Assembly (NCBI GenBank): GCA_045545455.1 | Contig: JAZQAY010000058.1 | Span: 1-24,770, forward strand | Direction: 5' to 3' | From: RUG754 sp045545455 | GTDB lineage: Bacteria > Bacillota > Clostridia > Peptostreptococcales > Anaerovoracaceae | DNA: 24,770 nucleotides | Shown here: positions 8,962 through 17,105 of the stretch, one piece after another | Numbering within the stretch: the stretch's first letter is position 1 | Layout of the letters: the number at the start of each line of letters is the position of its first letter | The notes under the pieces: model-generated | Seen by the model: the letters and a program-made list of their open reading frames with translations, nothing else | Databases searched by the model: none | What the model was told of the DNA's origin: nothing | Program-made: the position numbers and the translations under genes

Positions 8962-10078
8962 TTTCTATTCTCACCCTTACCTTTCCGGACCTGAACACGA
9001 TGTCATACTCTCCGTCCTTCAGTTCTTCGGGAGTCCTTATCACGCGTCCGTCGCTTTCGATCACGGCATATCCTCTTTCCATTATCCGGTGAGGATCATT
9101 CTGTTCAAGTATAAGTTTGTATCTTTCTATTTCGTTGTATCTGTTCAGAAGAAGCAGATCCATATCCTGCTTCATCCTGGTATAAGCCTGTTCCGTTTTA
9201 AGTTCTGCGACCCTCAGTAAGTTCTTCAGGTTGAGCAGCATTTCCGAACTGAACTTATTCAGTCTGTCAACAAGCTCTCCTATATCAGGCACAGCCAAAT
9301 CTGCTGCTGCTGTAGGAGTTTCAGCTCTCATATCTGCCACGAAGTCGGATATCGAGAAATCTATCTCATGACCGACAGCGGATATTACCGGTATCCTCGA
9401 ATCGAAGATGGCTCTTGCCAGGATCTCCTCGTTAAATGCCCAGAGATCCTCCTGAGATCCTCCTCCCCTTCCGACTATAAGGGTATCGATATCATCGTAA
9501 TTATCGTTAACGAATTTTAGCATTCCGGCTATATCAGCCGCTGCTCCGTCTCCCTGTACCTGTACAGGAAAAACTATGATATCCACAAGCTCATTTTTTG
9601 ATCTTATTATCTTGATTATATCCTTGACAGCAGCACCTGTTGAAGATGTGAGGATCCCTATCTTATGTGGAAAAGCGGGTATCGGTTTCTTATGAGCAGG
9701 ATCGAACAGACCTTCCTTTTCAAGCTTTTCCTTCATAAGCTGAAAAGCCATCGAAAGGCCTCCCTCACCGGCGACCTGGATGTTTCTGACGAAAAGGCTG
9801 TAATATCCTCCTCTTCTGTATACATTCACCTTGCCTGAAGCTGTTATCTCAAGCCCGTCCCCAAGCTCGTACTTAAGAGTCTTCACATATGAAGAAGGCA
9901 GGAAGCAGTTGACCTTGGAATTCTCGTCGTTCAGGCTGAAATATACGTGGCCTGAGCTGTGATATTTCAGGTTGGATATCTCCCCCGTCACTGCTACGTT
10001 CATAAGGAGCGTATCGCTGTCGAATACCCTGGCTATATAATCATTCAGTTGTGTAACTGTAATAGGCCTTAAAGCCAT
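8954..10078 (-). CDS. xseA: Exodeoxyribonuclease VII large subunit (short form)
   Basis: Catalytic subunit of the processive single-strand DNA exonuclease used in repair. An N-terminal OB fold (about 1-100, with TGEISNLKYHSSGH) precedes the catalytic domain with GILTSSTGAA (141-150), GRGGGSQEDLWAFN (203-216) and AVGHEIDFSISDFVADMRA (234-252). The helical arm between about 265 and 325 is short: the protein has 374 residues, against roughly 440-456 in E. coli and B. subtilis. The C-terminal beta tail (about 330-374) is present, so the difference is an internal reduction rather than a 3' truncation. A GAGGTGATC ribosome site precedes ATG 10078, three bases from the previous stop. Confidence 0.96.
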   Translation of the reverse strand: MALRPITVTQLNDYIARVFDSDTLLMNVAVTGEISNLKYHSSGHVYFSLNDENSKVNCFLPSSYVKTLKYELGDGLEITASGKVNVYRRGGYYSLFVRNIQVAGEGGLSMAFQLMKEKLEKEGLFDPAHKKPIPAFPHKIGILTSSTGAAVKDIIKIIRSKNELVDIIVFPVQVQGDGAAADIAGMLKFVNDNYDDIDTLIVGRGGGSQEDLWAFNEEILARAIFDSRIPVISAVGHEIDFSISDFVADMRAETPTAAADLAVPDIGELVDRLNKFSSEMLLNLKNLLRVAELKTEQAYTRMKQDMDLLLLNRYNEIERYKLILEQNDPHRIMERGYAVIESDGRVIRTPEELKDGEYDIVFRSGKVRVRIENV

Positions 10079-10081
10079 CGA

Positions 10082-11017
10082 TCACCTCGAATAGTAGTTT
10101 TTCATGCCAAGAAGTGCAACTCCTACAGCATTGTCTCCCGAAAGTTCCGGGGCCCCGAAGACGTAATCTATACGGTCTCCGAGTTTATCATTTATGTAAT
10201 TCCTCAGATATCCGGAAGATGAGACTCCACCCGCAAATATAACCCGGCTGGTCCCATATTTATCAGCAAGCTGAAGCGTCATGTCACAGACCGCTTTACC
10301 GAGCTTATCAAAAAGTTCTCTTACAAGAGGAGCTGTGTTTTCACCTGATCCAAGAAGCGTTTCCGCTCTTCTCACGGACTGAGTCTCAATGCCGCTGAGA
10401 TTCATGTATCCCTCATTTACCTTTATGGGCTTAAGAAAGCCGGAGGGCATATCTGCCGAAAGAGCAGCCTTGTCCATCTCTTCGCCTGCAGGAAACAGAT
10501 ATCCAAGCCTTACACCGAGCCTGTCTATCACCTGACCAAGAGCTATATCAAGAGTGCCTCCTACGATCTCGTCCTTGTATACAGCTTCAGTAGTGCCTCC
10601 TGAAAAGTGGAAGAATAATATATCATCTTCATCTTTTAACGGCGAGTAAAACTTTATCGCTTCTATATGCCCCTCCTGATGAGATGTTTCAAAAAGAGGC
10701 ACTCCAAGGGCTGATGCGATCTCAGAAGCACAAGCCGTGCCTGCGGTGAAGCAAGGCATGTAACTCCCATCCCTGGGTCTGGGTTTTTCTGATACTGAGA
10801 CAAGCATGATACTGTCCCTGTATTCCATGACCTGCTTCATGACTTCAGGAAGTCTCTGGACGTGATTGAAGAAAGCCTGAGACTGTCTCATTCCCCTCTC
10901 GCCTTCCGATACTTCCAGAAGTTCACGGTGGCTGAATATGATCTTTCCATCACTGTCTACTAAGGCAGCTGAAGTTCTGTAATTGCTTGTGTCTATCCCC
11001 AGAAAAAGATCAGGCAT
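10082..11017 (-). CDS. TsaD/Kae1-like paralog (ASKHA fold, formerly 'peptidase M22'), function unknown
   Basis: A 311-residue protein of the Kae1/TsaD family, but not a canonical TsaD. Kept features: N-terminal GIDTSNYRTS phosphate loop (7-16), the metal-binding HxxxH as H113-QEG-H117, the SGG turn (139-141), AGGVSSSGYLR (262-272) and the third metal ligand region GDNAVG with D295. Lost or changed: the 'CDET' of TsaD is NYRT, 'SGGHT' is SGGTT, and the 'YPGGP' segment is FPAGEE. TsaD makes the threonylcarbamoyl-adenosine (t6A) of tRNA with TsaB and TsaE; these changes argue against that reaction here. It overlaps nusB by eight bases and precedes xseA by three, so it is firmly inside this operon. 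Its activity and partner are unknown; a role in RNA or nucleotide chemistry would be a guess. Confidence 0.85.
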   Translation of the reverse strand: MPDLFLGIDTSNYRTSAALVDSDGKIIFSHRELLEVSEGERGMRQSQAFFNHVQRLPEVMKQVMEYRDSIMLVSVSEKPRPRDGSYMPCFTAGTACASEIASALGVPLFETSHQEGHIEAIKFYSPLKDEDDILFFHFSGGTTEAVYKDEIVGGTLDIALGQVIDRLGVRLGYLFPAGEEMDKAALSADMPSGFLKPIKVNEGYMNLSGIETQSVRRAETLLGSGENTAPLVRELFDKLGKAVCDMTLQLADKYGTSRVIFAGGVSSSGYLRNYINDKLGDRIDYVFGAPELSGDNAVGVALLGMKNYYSR

Positions 11018-11396
11018 CTATCTTACCCAGTATCGCGTTTATAAATTTGCCGGAATTCTCCGTTCCGTACTTCTTTGATAATTCAACAGCCTCGTTTATG
11101 GCTACTGCCTTGGGAACATCATCGATATGGAGTATCTCCGCTGCTGCCACTCTGATGATAGCCAGATCAGTCCTGGCCATCCTTCCGGTGGTCCACTTGT
11201 CAGATACGCTGTTTATGATGCCGTCGATCTCATCCCTTCCGGATGAAAGCTTGCTGAGGACATTCATCACGTAAGATCTCTGCCCTCCGAGTTTCTCTTC
11301 ACCGATCCATTTTTCTGGATCTTCTCCCCAGCCGTTGTTTGCGTCTATCTCGAATGCCTTAAGTACGGCGAATTCTCTTGCTTCTTTTCTCTTCAT
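11010..11396 (-). CDS. nusB: Transcription antitermination factor NusB
   Basis: A 128-residue all-helical protein of normal NusB length. It starts with REFAVLKAFE (compare the family 'R..A...L...') and ends with the conserved block AAAEIL..DDVP..VAINEAVELSKKYG, followed by FINAILGKI. NusB with NusE (S10) binds boxA RNA and prevents premature termination in rRNA operons. The start overlaps the asp23-like stop as ATGA, and the end overlaps the TsaD-like start by eight bases. This order (Asp23-type gene, then nusB) matches yqhY-nusB in Bacillus. Confidence 0.95.
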   Translation of the reverse strand: MKRKEAREFAVLKAFEIDANNGWGEDPEKWIGEEKLGGQRSYVMNVLSKLSSGRDEIDGIINSVSDKWTTGRMARTDLAIIRVAAAEILHIDDVPKAVAINEAVELSKKYGTENSGKFINAILGKIDA

Positions 11397-11713
11397 TTAT
11401 CTTTCTTTTCCTGTTCTTTATTATCTCTGCTTACGCCCTGTATATGTATATCTATTTTTTTAATATCATATCCCACAGAGTTCTTCACAGCAGCTTTTAC
11501 AGCTGACTGTATATCCCATGAAACAGCAGGGATCTTATATCCGAAGATAACGTCGATATACACGCTTATCTCAGCATTGTCCTTATCCGGATCTCCGTCC
11601 AGCTTAAAGTCCAGCACCCTGGAAACGCCTTCACAGGCTGCCGCTGCTTCCGTTCCTGATTCAGTGATCAGCTCTCTCAATATCTTAATGTCAGGGCCTT
11701 TATCTTTTGGCAT
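11393..11713 (-). CDS. Asp23/Gls24 family protein (YqhY-like)
   Basis: A 106-residue soluble protein with the alternating beta/alpha pattern of the Asp23/Gls24 (DUF322) family: an N-terminal helix and 'GV..V' strand, a central ISVYIDVIFGYKIPAVSWDIQ segment, then helix AVKAAVKNSVGYD and strand KKIDIHIQGV. Family members are tied to envelope stress or, for Bacillus YqhY, to regulation of acetyl-CoA carboxylase; no enzymatic activity is established. It is the first gene of the operon, with a strong promoter and AGGTAGGTG ribosome site just upstream, and overlaps nusB by four bases. The last dozen residues are highly charged. Family assignment is good; the specific role is inferred from synteny only. 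Confidence 0.85.
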   Translation of the reverse strand: MPKDKGPDIKILRELITESGTEAAAACEGVSRVLDFKLDGDPDKDNAEISVYIDVIFGYKIPAVSWDIQSAVKAAVKNSVGYDIKKIDIHIQGVSRDNKEQEKKDK

Positions 11714-11737
11714 AATGCACCTACCTATACAAAATAT

Positions 11738-11766
11738 ATTATACTAAAAACATGCTCCTATTTCAA
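11738..11766 (-). promoter_or_regulatory. Near-consensus sigma-A promoter of the asp23-like/nusB/xseAB/ispA/dxs/tlyA operon
   Basis: On the minus strand TTGAAA (11761-11766), exactly 17 bases, then TATAAT (11738-11743). Predicted start of transcription is near 11731, giving a leader of under 20 bases that is mostly the ribosome site. The promoter lies downstream of the terminator of the previous operon. No operator-like repeat is evident, which fits constitutive expression. Confidence 0.88.
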
Positions 11767-11825
11767 CATATAAACTATTCCGAAAAAATGTATATTTAAA
11801 CGAACAAAAGATCTTCACCGGCACA

Positions 11826-11855
11826 CAAAAAGCCCCCTGCGCTTGCAGAGGGCTT
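11826..11855 (-). terminator. Rho-independent terminator of the NADH/flavin Fe-S operon
   Basis: On the minus strand an 11-bp GC-rich stem (arms 11845-11855 and 11830-11840, with one G-U pair) and a 4-base loop AAGC are followed by UUUUGUG. It lies 13 bases after the stop of the 1152-residue gene. Confidence 0.9.
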
Positions 11856-11868
11856 ATAGTTTGGATCT

Positions 11869-14800
11869 TTACAGTGTAGCATCTACCGGTTCAGGAAGTC
11901 TTTCAATAATTGACTGCATGAGGCTGTCAGTTGTAGGAAGAGGATCAACCACAGGACCGTCTGCTACTGCTACAAGCTTGGCGTCAACGGGCTTAAGCAC
12001 GTCGCCGAATACTTCACCGATAATGGAGTACTTGTAAACAGGACATGTGTCGCACATCTCTTCTGAGATGTCATCTGTGTCATCCCAAGGAGTATCGACC
12101 TCGAAGATGTGAGCTATCTCCTGAGCAACTTCCCAGTTGGACATCATGATGCCTTCATCGATAGCAGCTTCAACAGCCTGGAGTCTTCTCTCAGTGTTGG
12201 TAAAGGTACCGTTTGTGGAAGCAAATCCGGTTCCGGGAACGAATACGTCAGCCTTTTCACCGAGCTCTGTAAGATGTGTATCACATACAGCAAGGAATTC
12301 AAGAGCATCAGTATCGATAGGTGCGTTTTCACCGAATACCACGAGAGCCTTGACTCCTTCAAGTGCTTCAGCACCTGCGGTGATTCCAAGGTCAATGAGA
12401 CCCTGAGAATTGTTCTTGGGCTTGATCTGAAGGATACCGTCACGAGGCTTACCGATGTGACCTGCTGCAAGTGCGATGTCAGCTACCAGTGTAGCGCCAT
12501 CTGTTGTCAGCATGTTCTGCTGGTAAACTATCATGGCCTTCTTAGCCTTCATGTATTCGTCAGCTACTGCCTGAGCTTCGGCTGATACTTCAACTCCCTC
12601 GAGGCTTGCCTTGAACTCATCGATTCCTTCAAGCTTATCAGCCTTGCCGGTGTTTACGATGGCCTTGGCGATCTGCTTGAGATATCCGAGGTCATTCTCG
12701 CCTGAGCAGAGATTGATGAGCTTAGCTCCTCTTTCCTGAGCCTGCTTGATCTTAAGATCGATGACTCTGGAGTCTGCAGCTTCATAACCGATCCTCAGGA
12801 TGAGGTTGGTTGAAAGAAGTTCATCGATTGTGTTGGGAGAAGCATCGAATCCGAGAACCTTCTTAAGACCGGATTCGCGGTTGTTAAGGCAGAGTACCTT
12901 AGCTCCCATAGCTTCAGCCATGACCTTCATAGCGTAAGCTTCTTCATTGGTATATCTGTCGGAAATAGCTACAGCGATAGCGTCCTTTCCGTACTTCTGA
13001 CCTGTGATCTGGCACTTCTTGGCGATGAGCATGAGTGCTTCGTGGTAGTCAGCTTCTCTGAACATGCCATCTTCCTTGATGAAGCAGTCTTCAACTTTTC
13101 CTTCAAGTATAGCACCGTCAAAGCCCCACTTACCTCTTCCGCAGGCAAGTCCCTTGTTCACAACGCCGTCCTTGGCAGGGTTAGCCTTGATGAGCATATC
13201 GCCATAGGATTCGAGGTTAAGAGTACATCCGACTGAGCACATTGAACATGTGGTAGCTGTGCACTCTGTATCAACAGGTACTTCCTTGACCATTGATGTT
13301 CTTTCCTGAAGAGCACCTGTAGGACATACGGATACGCACTGTCCGCAGGAAATACAGCCGGATTCGATGAGAGGCTTCTCCATGTTAGGTTTAACTACTG
13401 TATCGAATCCACGGTTTACGAGACCGAGAGCTCCAACTCCCATTACCTCATCGCAGACTCTTACGCAGAGACCGCAGAGGATGCACTTGTTGGGATCGCG
13501 TACGATGAACGGATGGTCATCGTGGAATTCGATGGTTGACTTCTCGCCTGCAAATCTTTCAGGATGTACGTCGTACTGGTTTGCAAGGTCGATGAGCTTG
13601 CACTCGAAGTAGTCGTGGCAGCCGCATTCCAGACATCTGGATGCTTCAGCCATAGCCTGCTCTTCTGTGTATGCGCAGGGGATAACTTCTGAGAAGTTGT
13701 CCTTTCTCTCCTCTGCGCTTAACTGAGGAAGTTCAGGTCTGCACATTCTTTCTCTGTCTTCGAAGTCTTCAGCAGTGATATCGTCACGGGTAACAACGAA
13801 TCTCTCTCTGTACTTGATGTCTTCTCCGAAGAGATATGCATCGATAACGTCTGCAGCCTTCTTAGCATCTGCGATAGCTTCGATGGCAATAGAGATCTTA
13901 TCATTACCGCAGTCACCGCCGGCGAATACTCCGGGGATGGAGGTCATGAATGTTTCCTTATCGTAAGCGATAGCGCCCTTTCTGGTCTTGTCGCCTGTGA
14001 AGATGGAAGTATCAACTGCCTGACCGATGGCAAGGATCATTGTGTCGAGAGCGATGGTCTCGGTCTTTCCTTCAACGGGAACAGGTCTTCTTCTTCCGGA
14101 TTCATCAGGTTCACCCAGTTCCATTACCTGAAGGATGACTTCCTTGACGTGGCCGTTCTCATCCTTAACGATCTCAAGAGGGTTGGTGAGGTTCTTGAAG
14201 ATAACTCCCTCTTCCTCTGCTTCTTCGATCTCCACCATATCAGCGGGCATCTCGTCCTTGGTACGGCGATAGATGTTATATACTTCCTTGGCACCCATTC
14301 TTACAGCTGTACGGCAGGCGTCCATAGCGGTGTTTCCTCCGCCGACGATAGCAACCTTGTCGCCCAGCTTGATCTCTTCGTTGGTAACTACCTTCCTTAA
14401 GAAGTCGATACCGCCTATAACTCCGTCAGCATCTTCTCCCTTGCAGCCAACGCCGGTGGATACCCATGCGCCGATTCCGAGGAGAACTGCGTCGTGATCA
14501 GCTCTGATGGTCTCGAAAGGAATGTCCTCTCCGACCTTGCAGTTGGTGATGATATCTACTCCCATAGCTTCGATGGTAGCGATCTCTTCATCAAGGACTG
14601 CCTTGGGAAGTCTGTATTCAGGAATACCATATCTGAGCATACCGCCGCAGTTAGGCATTGATTCGTAGATAGTTACGTCATGTCCCATCTGACGGAGGAA
14701 ATATGCTGCGGATAATCCCATGGGGCCGCCGCCTATGATGGCTACGGACTTACCTGTATCCTCTTCGCATTCAGGAACGAACATCTCGCCTGCTAGATCC

Positions 14801-15327
14801 TGATCTGCTGCGAATCTCTTTAACTGCTGGATGGTGATAGGCTCATCTATGAGGCCTCTTCTGCACTCAGCTTCACAGGGATGAGGACATACTCTTCCGA
14901 GTGATGCGGGAAGAGGGATCTTGTCCTTGATAAGTTCAAGAGCCTTGTCGAATTCGCCGTTTGCGATGAGTCCTACGTAGCCCTGGCAGTCGGTATGGCC
15001 GGGACATGCGATGACGCAGGGCGGACGGCAATCACCTGTGTGGTTGGAAAGTAAGAGTTCCAGGTTGGTCTTTCTGGATTCGATTACTCTCTCTGTCTGT
15101 GTATTTACTACCATTCCGGGTGAGATCTCTGTAGCGCAAGCCTTGCAGAGCTTGGGGTTGCCCTCAACTTCGCACATACAGAGTCCGCAGGAACCGTAGA
15201 TCTTGGTTCTTTCATCATAGCAAAGAGTAGGAATAAAAATGTCGTTTTCCCTTGCGACTTCCAAGATAGTCTGACCGGGGAATCCTGTAACTTCTTTGCC
15301 GTTTATATTCAGTAAGAATTTGTTCAT
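11869..15327 (-). CDS. Multidomain Fe-S flavoprotein: ferredoxin / GltD-NfnB-like / 2x[4Fe-4S] / formate-dehydrogenase-like (NuoG-type) fusion
   Basis: A 1152-residue redox subunit. Domains in order: N-terminal [2Fe-2S] ferredoxin (C36, C47, C50, C61/C64); NuoG-type NHTGDC near 95-100 merging into a GltD/NfnB N-terminal cluster domain (C100-C155); FAD Rossmann loop GGGPMG (199-204); NAD(P) loop GGGNTA (330-335) followed by YRRTKDEMPA (353-362), a motif typical of NADPH-using GltD/NfnB proteins; a Cys-rich CLECGC (565-570); two [4Fe-4S] sites (C615-C625 and C658-C668); then a molybdopterin-oxidoreductase-like region with its [4Fe-4S] (C694, C697, C701, C729) and the C-terminal GTFTNTERR motif near 1040. 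The Cys/Sec that ligates molybdenum in formate dehydrogenases is missing. No H-cluster motif is present. With the NuoE/NuoF genes it probably forms a bifurcating NADH/NADPH/ferredoxin transhydrogenase resembling Sporomusa-type Nfn (Stn). The AGGAGGT ribosome site is strong. Confidence 0.85.
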   Translation of the reverse strand: MNKFLLNINGKEVTGFPGQTILEVARENDIFIPTLCYDERTKIYGSCGLCMCEVEGNPKLCKACATEISPGMVVNTQTERVIESRKTNLELLLSNHTGDCRPPCVIACPGHTDCQGYVGLIANGEFDKALELIKDKIPLPASLGRVCPHPCEAECRRGLIDEPITIQQLKRFAADQDLAGEMFVPECEEDTGKSVAIIGGGPMGLSAAYFLRQMGHDVTIYESMPNCGGMLRYGIPEYRLPKAVLDEEIATIEAMGVDIITNCKVGEDIPFETIRADHDAVLLGIGAWVSTGVGCKGEDADGVIGGIDFLRKVVTNEEIKLGDKVAIVGGGNTAMDACRTAVRMGAKEVYNIYRRTKDEMPADMVEIEEAEEEGVIFKNLTNPLEIVKDENGHVKEVILQVMELGEPDESGRRRPVPVEGKTETIALDTMILAIGQAVDTSIFTGDKTRKGAIAYDKETFMTSIPGVFAGGDCGNDKISIAIEAIADAKKAADVIDAYLFGEDIKYRERFVVTRDDITAEDFEDRERMCRPELPQLSAEERKDNFSEVIPCAYTEEQAMAEASRCLECGCHDYFECKLIDLANQYDVHPERFAGEKSTIEFHDDHPFIVRDPNKCILCGLCVRVCDEVMGVGALGLVNRGFDTVVKPNMEKPLIESGCISCGQCVSVCPTGALQERTSMVKEVPVDTECTATTCSMCSVGCTLNLESYGDMLIKANPAKDGVVNKGLACGRGKWGFDGAILEGKVEDCFIKEDGMFREADYHEALMLIAKKCQITGQKYGKDAIAVAISDRYTNEEAYAMKVMAEAMGAKVLCLNNRESGLKKVLGFDASPNTIDELLSTNLILRIGYEAADSRVIDLKIKQAQERGAKLINLCSGENDLGYLKQIAKAIVNTGKADKLEGIDEFKASLEGVEVSAEAQAVADEYMKAKKAMIVYQQNMLTTDGATLVADIALAAGHIGKPRDGILQIKPKNNSQGLIDLGITAGAEALEGVKALVVFGENAPIDTDALEFLAVCDTHLTELGEKADVFVPGTGFASTNGTFTNTERRLQAVEAAIDEGIMMSNWEVAQEIAHIFEVDTPWDDTDDISEEMCDTCPVYKYSIIGEVFGDVLKPVDAKLVAVADGPVVDPLPTTDSLMQSIIERLPEPVDATL

Positions 15328-15346
15328 TTTATTACCTCCTCCCCTA

Positions 15347-17095
15347 TCAAATCTTATCTATTGCGCCAAACTTGCAGTTATCGAGACACTTGCCGCACTT
15401 GATGCACTTATCCTTATCGATCGTGTGCTTCTCCTTAACGCTTCCGGAAATAGCTCCAACAGGGCAGTTCCTTGCGCAAAGAGTACATCCCTTACACTTG
15501 TCATTGATGCTGAACTCGATGAGAGCCTTGCAGGAATGAGCTGTGCACTTGTGGTTGTAGATGTGGTCTTCGTACTCGTTTCTGAAGTGACGTATGGTTG
15601 AAAGTACGGGGTTGGGAGCTGTCTGACCGAGTCCGCAGAGTGAACCCTGCATAACCTTGGTAGCCAGTTCCTGAAGGAGTTCGATATCTCCGTCTCTTCC
15701 TTCACCCTCGGTGATCCTTGTAAGGATCTCAAGGAGTCTCTTGGTACCGATTCTGCAGTAGTTGCACTTACCGCATGACTCGTCTCTGGTGAAGGTGAGG
15801 AAATATCTTGCCATATCTACCATACAGGTATCTTCGTCCATTACGATCATACCGCCGGAACCGACGATAGCGCCTGTCTTGGTGATATCTTCATATGTAA
15901 CCAGTGTATCCGCAAGAGAAGCAGGGATACATCCGCCTGAAGGTCCGCCCATCTGAACGGCCTTGAACTGCTTGTCGTTCTTGATACCGCCGCCGATACC
16001 ATAGATGATGTCCTTGATGGACATGCCCATGGGAACTTCTACTAAGCCGCCCTTCTTGATCTTGCCGGCCAGAGCGAATACCTTGGTTCCGGGTGACTTC
16101 TCAGTACCGAACTTGGCAAATGCTGCTCCGCCGTTATATACGATCCAGGGAACGTTGGCGAGAGTCTCAACGTTGTTGATATCGGTAGGCTTCTGCCAGA
16201 ATCCCTTAGCTGCAGGGAAAGGTGGTTTAAGTCTCGGCATACCTCTTTCACCTTCGAGGGATGCGATAAGAGCTGTTTCCTCGCCGCATACGAAAGCACC
16301 GGCACCGGCCTTGATATAGATATCAAAGTCAAATCCGGAACCGAAGAGGTTCTTTCCGAGGTATCCTCTTTCTCTGGCCTGATCCATAGCGATCTCAAGA
16401 CGCTTGATAGCGAGAGGATATTCAGCACGGCAATAGATCACGCCCTGGTGAGCTCCCATGCAGTAACCTGCGATAGCCATACCTTCAAGTACTGAATGAG
16501 GGTCTCCTTCAAGGACTGATCTGTCCATGAATGCGCCCGGGTCACCTTCGTCGGCGTTACATACCATATATTTTTCATTTCCGGGAGAAGCCTTGGCTGC
16601 GTTCCACTTGAACCATGTAGGGAAGCCTGCACCGCCTCTGCCTCTTAAACCGGAAGCCTTGATCTCTTCGATTACTTCTTCAGGCTTCATGGTAGTAAGA
16701 ACCTTCTCCAGAGCCTTGTAACCGTCTTTATCTAGATATTCATCGATGTTTTCGGGATTGATGACGCCGCAGTTTCTGAGAACTACTCTCTGCTGCTTCT
16801 CAACGAATCCTTCATCCTCGTCAGAAATAGCATATTCCTTAACGGGAGTTCCGCCAATGATATGATCCTTAACGATCTTCTCTACCTTATCGGGCTGTAC
16901 CTTGACGTATCTCGTCATCCAGCCGTTGTCCTCATATACGTCTACGATAGGCTCCAGATAGCAGGTACCTACGCATCCTGTGATAGTGAGTTCGGTATCA
17001 AGATTATTGGCCTTCAGCTGCTTTTCGAATTCAGCAGCAGTCTTTTTCGCACCTGTGGCTATACCGCAGGAACCCTGTCCAACTACTATTTTCAT
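15347..17095 (-). CDS. NuoF/HydB-like NADH-binding flavoprotein subunit
   Basis: About 582 residues, the HydB-type long form of NuoF. An N-terminal thioredoxin-like [2Fe-2S] domain (Cys near 10, 41 and 45) leads to the FMN/NADH domain with GRGGAGFP near 152-159 and GAGAFVCGEETAL near 263-275. The [4Fe-4S] motif is ESCGKCNYCRIG with a fourth Cys near 487, and two C-terminal ferredoxin clusters follow (CKGCTLCARNC and CIKCGKCLDNC). In bifurcating hydrogenases this subunit carries FMN and oxidises or reduces NAD(H). The open frame extends to a GTG at 17098, but AGGAGGT is only three bases from that GTG and six from the ATG at 17095, so I place the start at 17095. Tandem stops TGA-TAG end it; the large subunit begins 19 bases later. 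Confidence 0.94.
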   Translation of the reverse strand: MKIVVGQGSCGIATGAKKTAAEFEKQLKANNLDTELTITGCVGTCYLEPIVDVYEDNGWMTRYVKVQPDKVEKIVKDHIIGGTPVKEYAISDEDEGFVEKQQRVVLRNCGVINPENIDEYLDKDGYKALEKVLTTMKPEEVIEEIKASGLRGRGGAGFPTWFKWNAAKASPGNEKYMVCNADEGDPGAFMDRSVLEGDPHSVLEGMAIAGYCMGAHQGVIYCRAEYPLAIKRLEIAMDQARERGYLGKNLFGSGFDFDIYIKAGAGAFVCGEETALIASLEGERGMPRLKPPFPAAKGFWQKPTDINNVETLANVPWIVYNGGAAFAKFGTEKSPGTKVFALAGKIKKGGLVEVPMGMSIKDIIYGIGGGIKNDKQFKAVQMGGPSGGCIPASLADTLVTYEDITKTGAIVGSGGMIVMDEDTCMVDMARYFLTFTRDESCGKCNYCRIGTKRLLEILTRITEGEGRDGDIELLQELATKVMQGSLCGLGQTAPNPVLSTIRHFRNEYEDHIYNHKCTAHSCKALIEFSINDKCKGCTLCARNCPVGAISGSVKEKHTIDKDKCIKCGKCLDNCKFGAIDKI

Positions 17096-17105
17096 CACTT
17101 ACCTC

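Noticed and set aside
12109..12585. Plus-strand open frame of 158 codons
   Set aside because: Antisense to the conserved C-terminal part of the large Fe-S subunit; no family features.
11869..15327. Large subunit as a [FeFe] hydrogenase or active formate dehydrogenase
   Set aside because: No H-cluster cysteine motifs, and the molybdenum ligand motif is replaced by NNRESGLKK.
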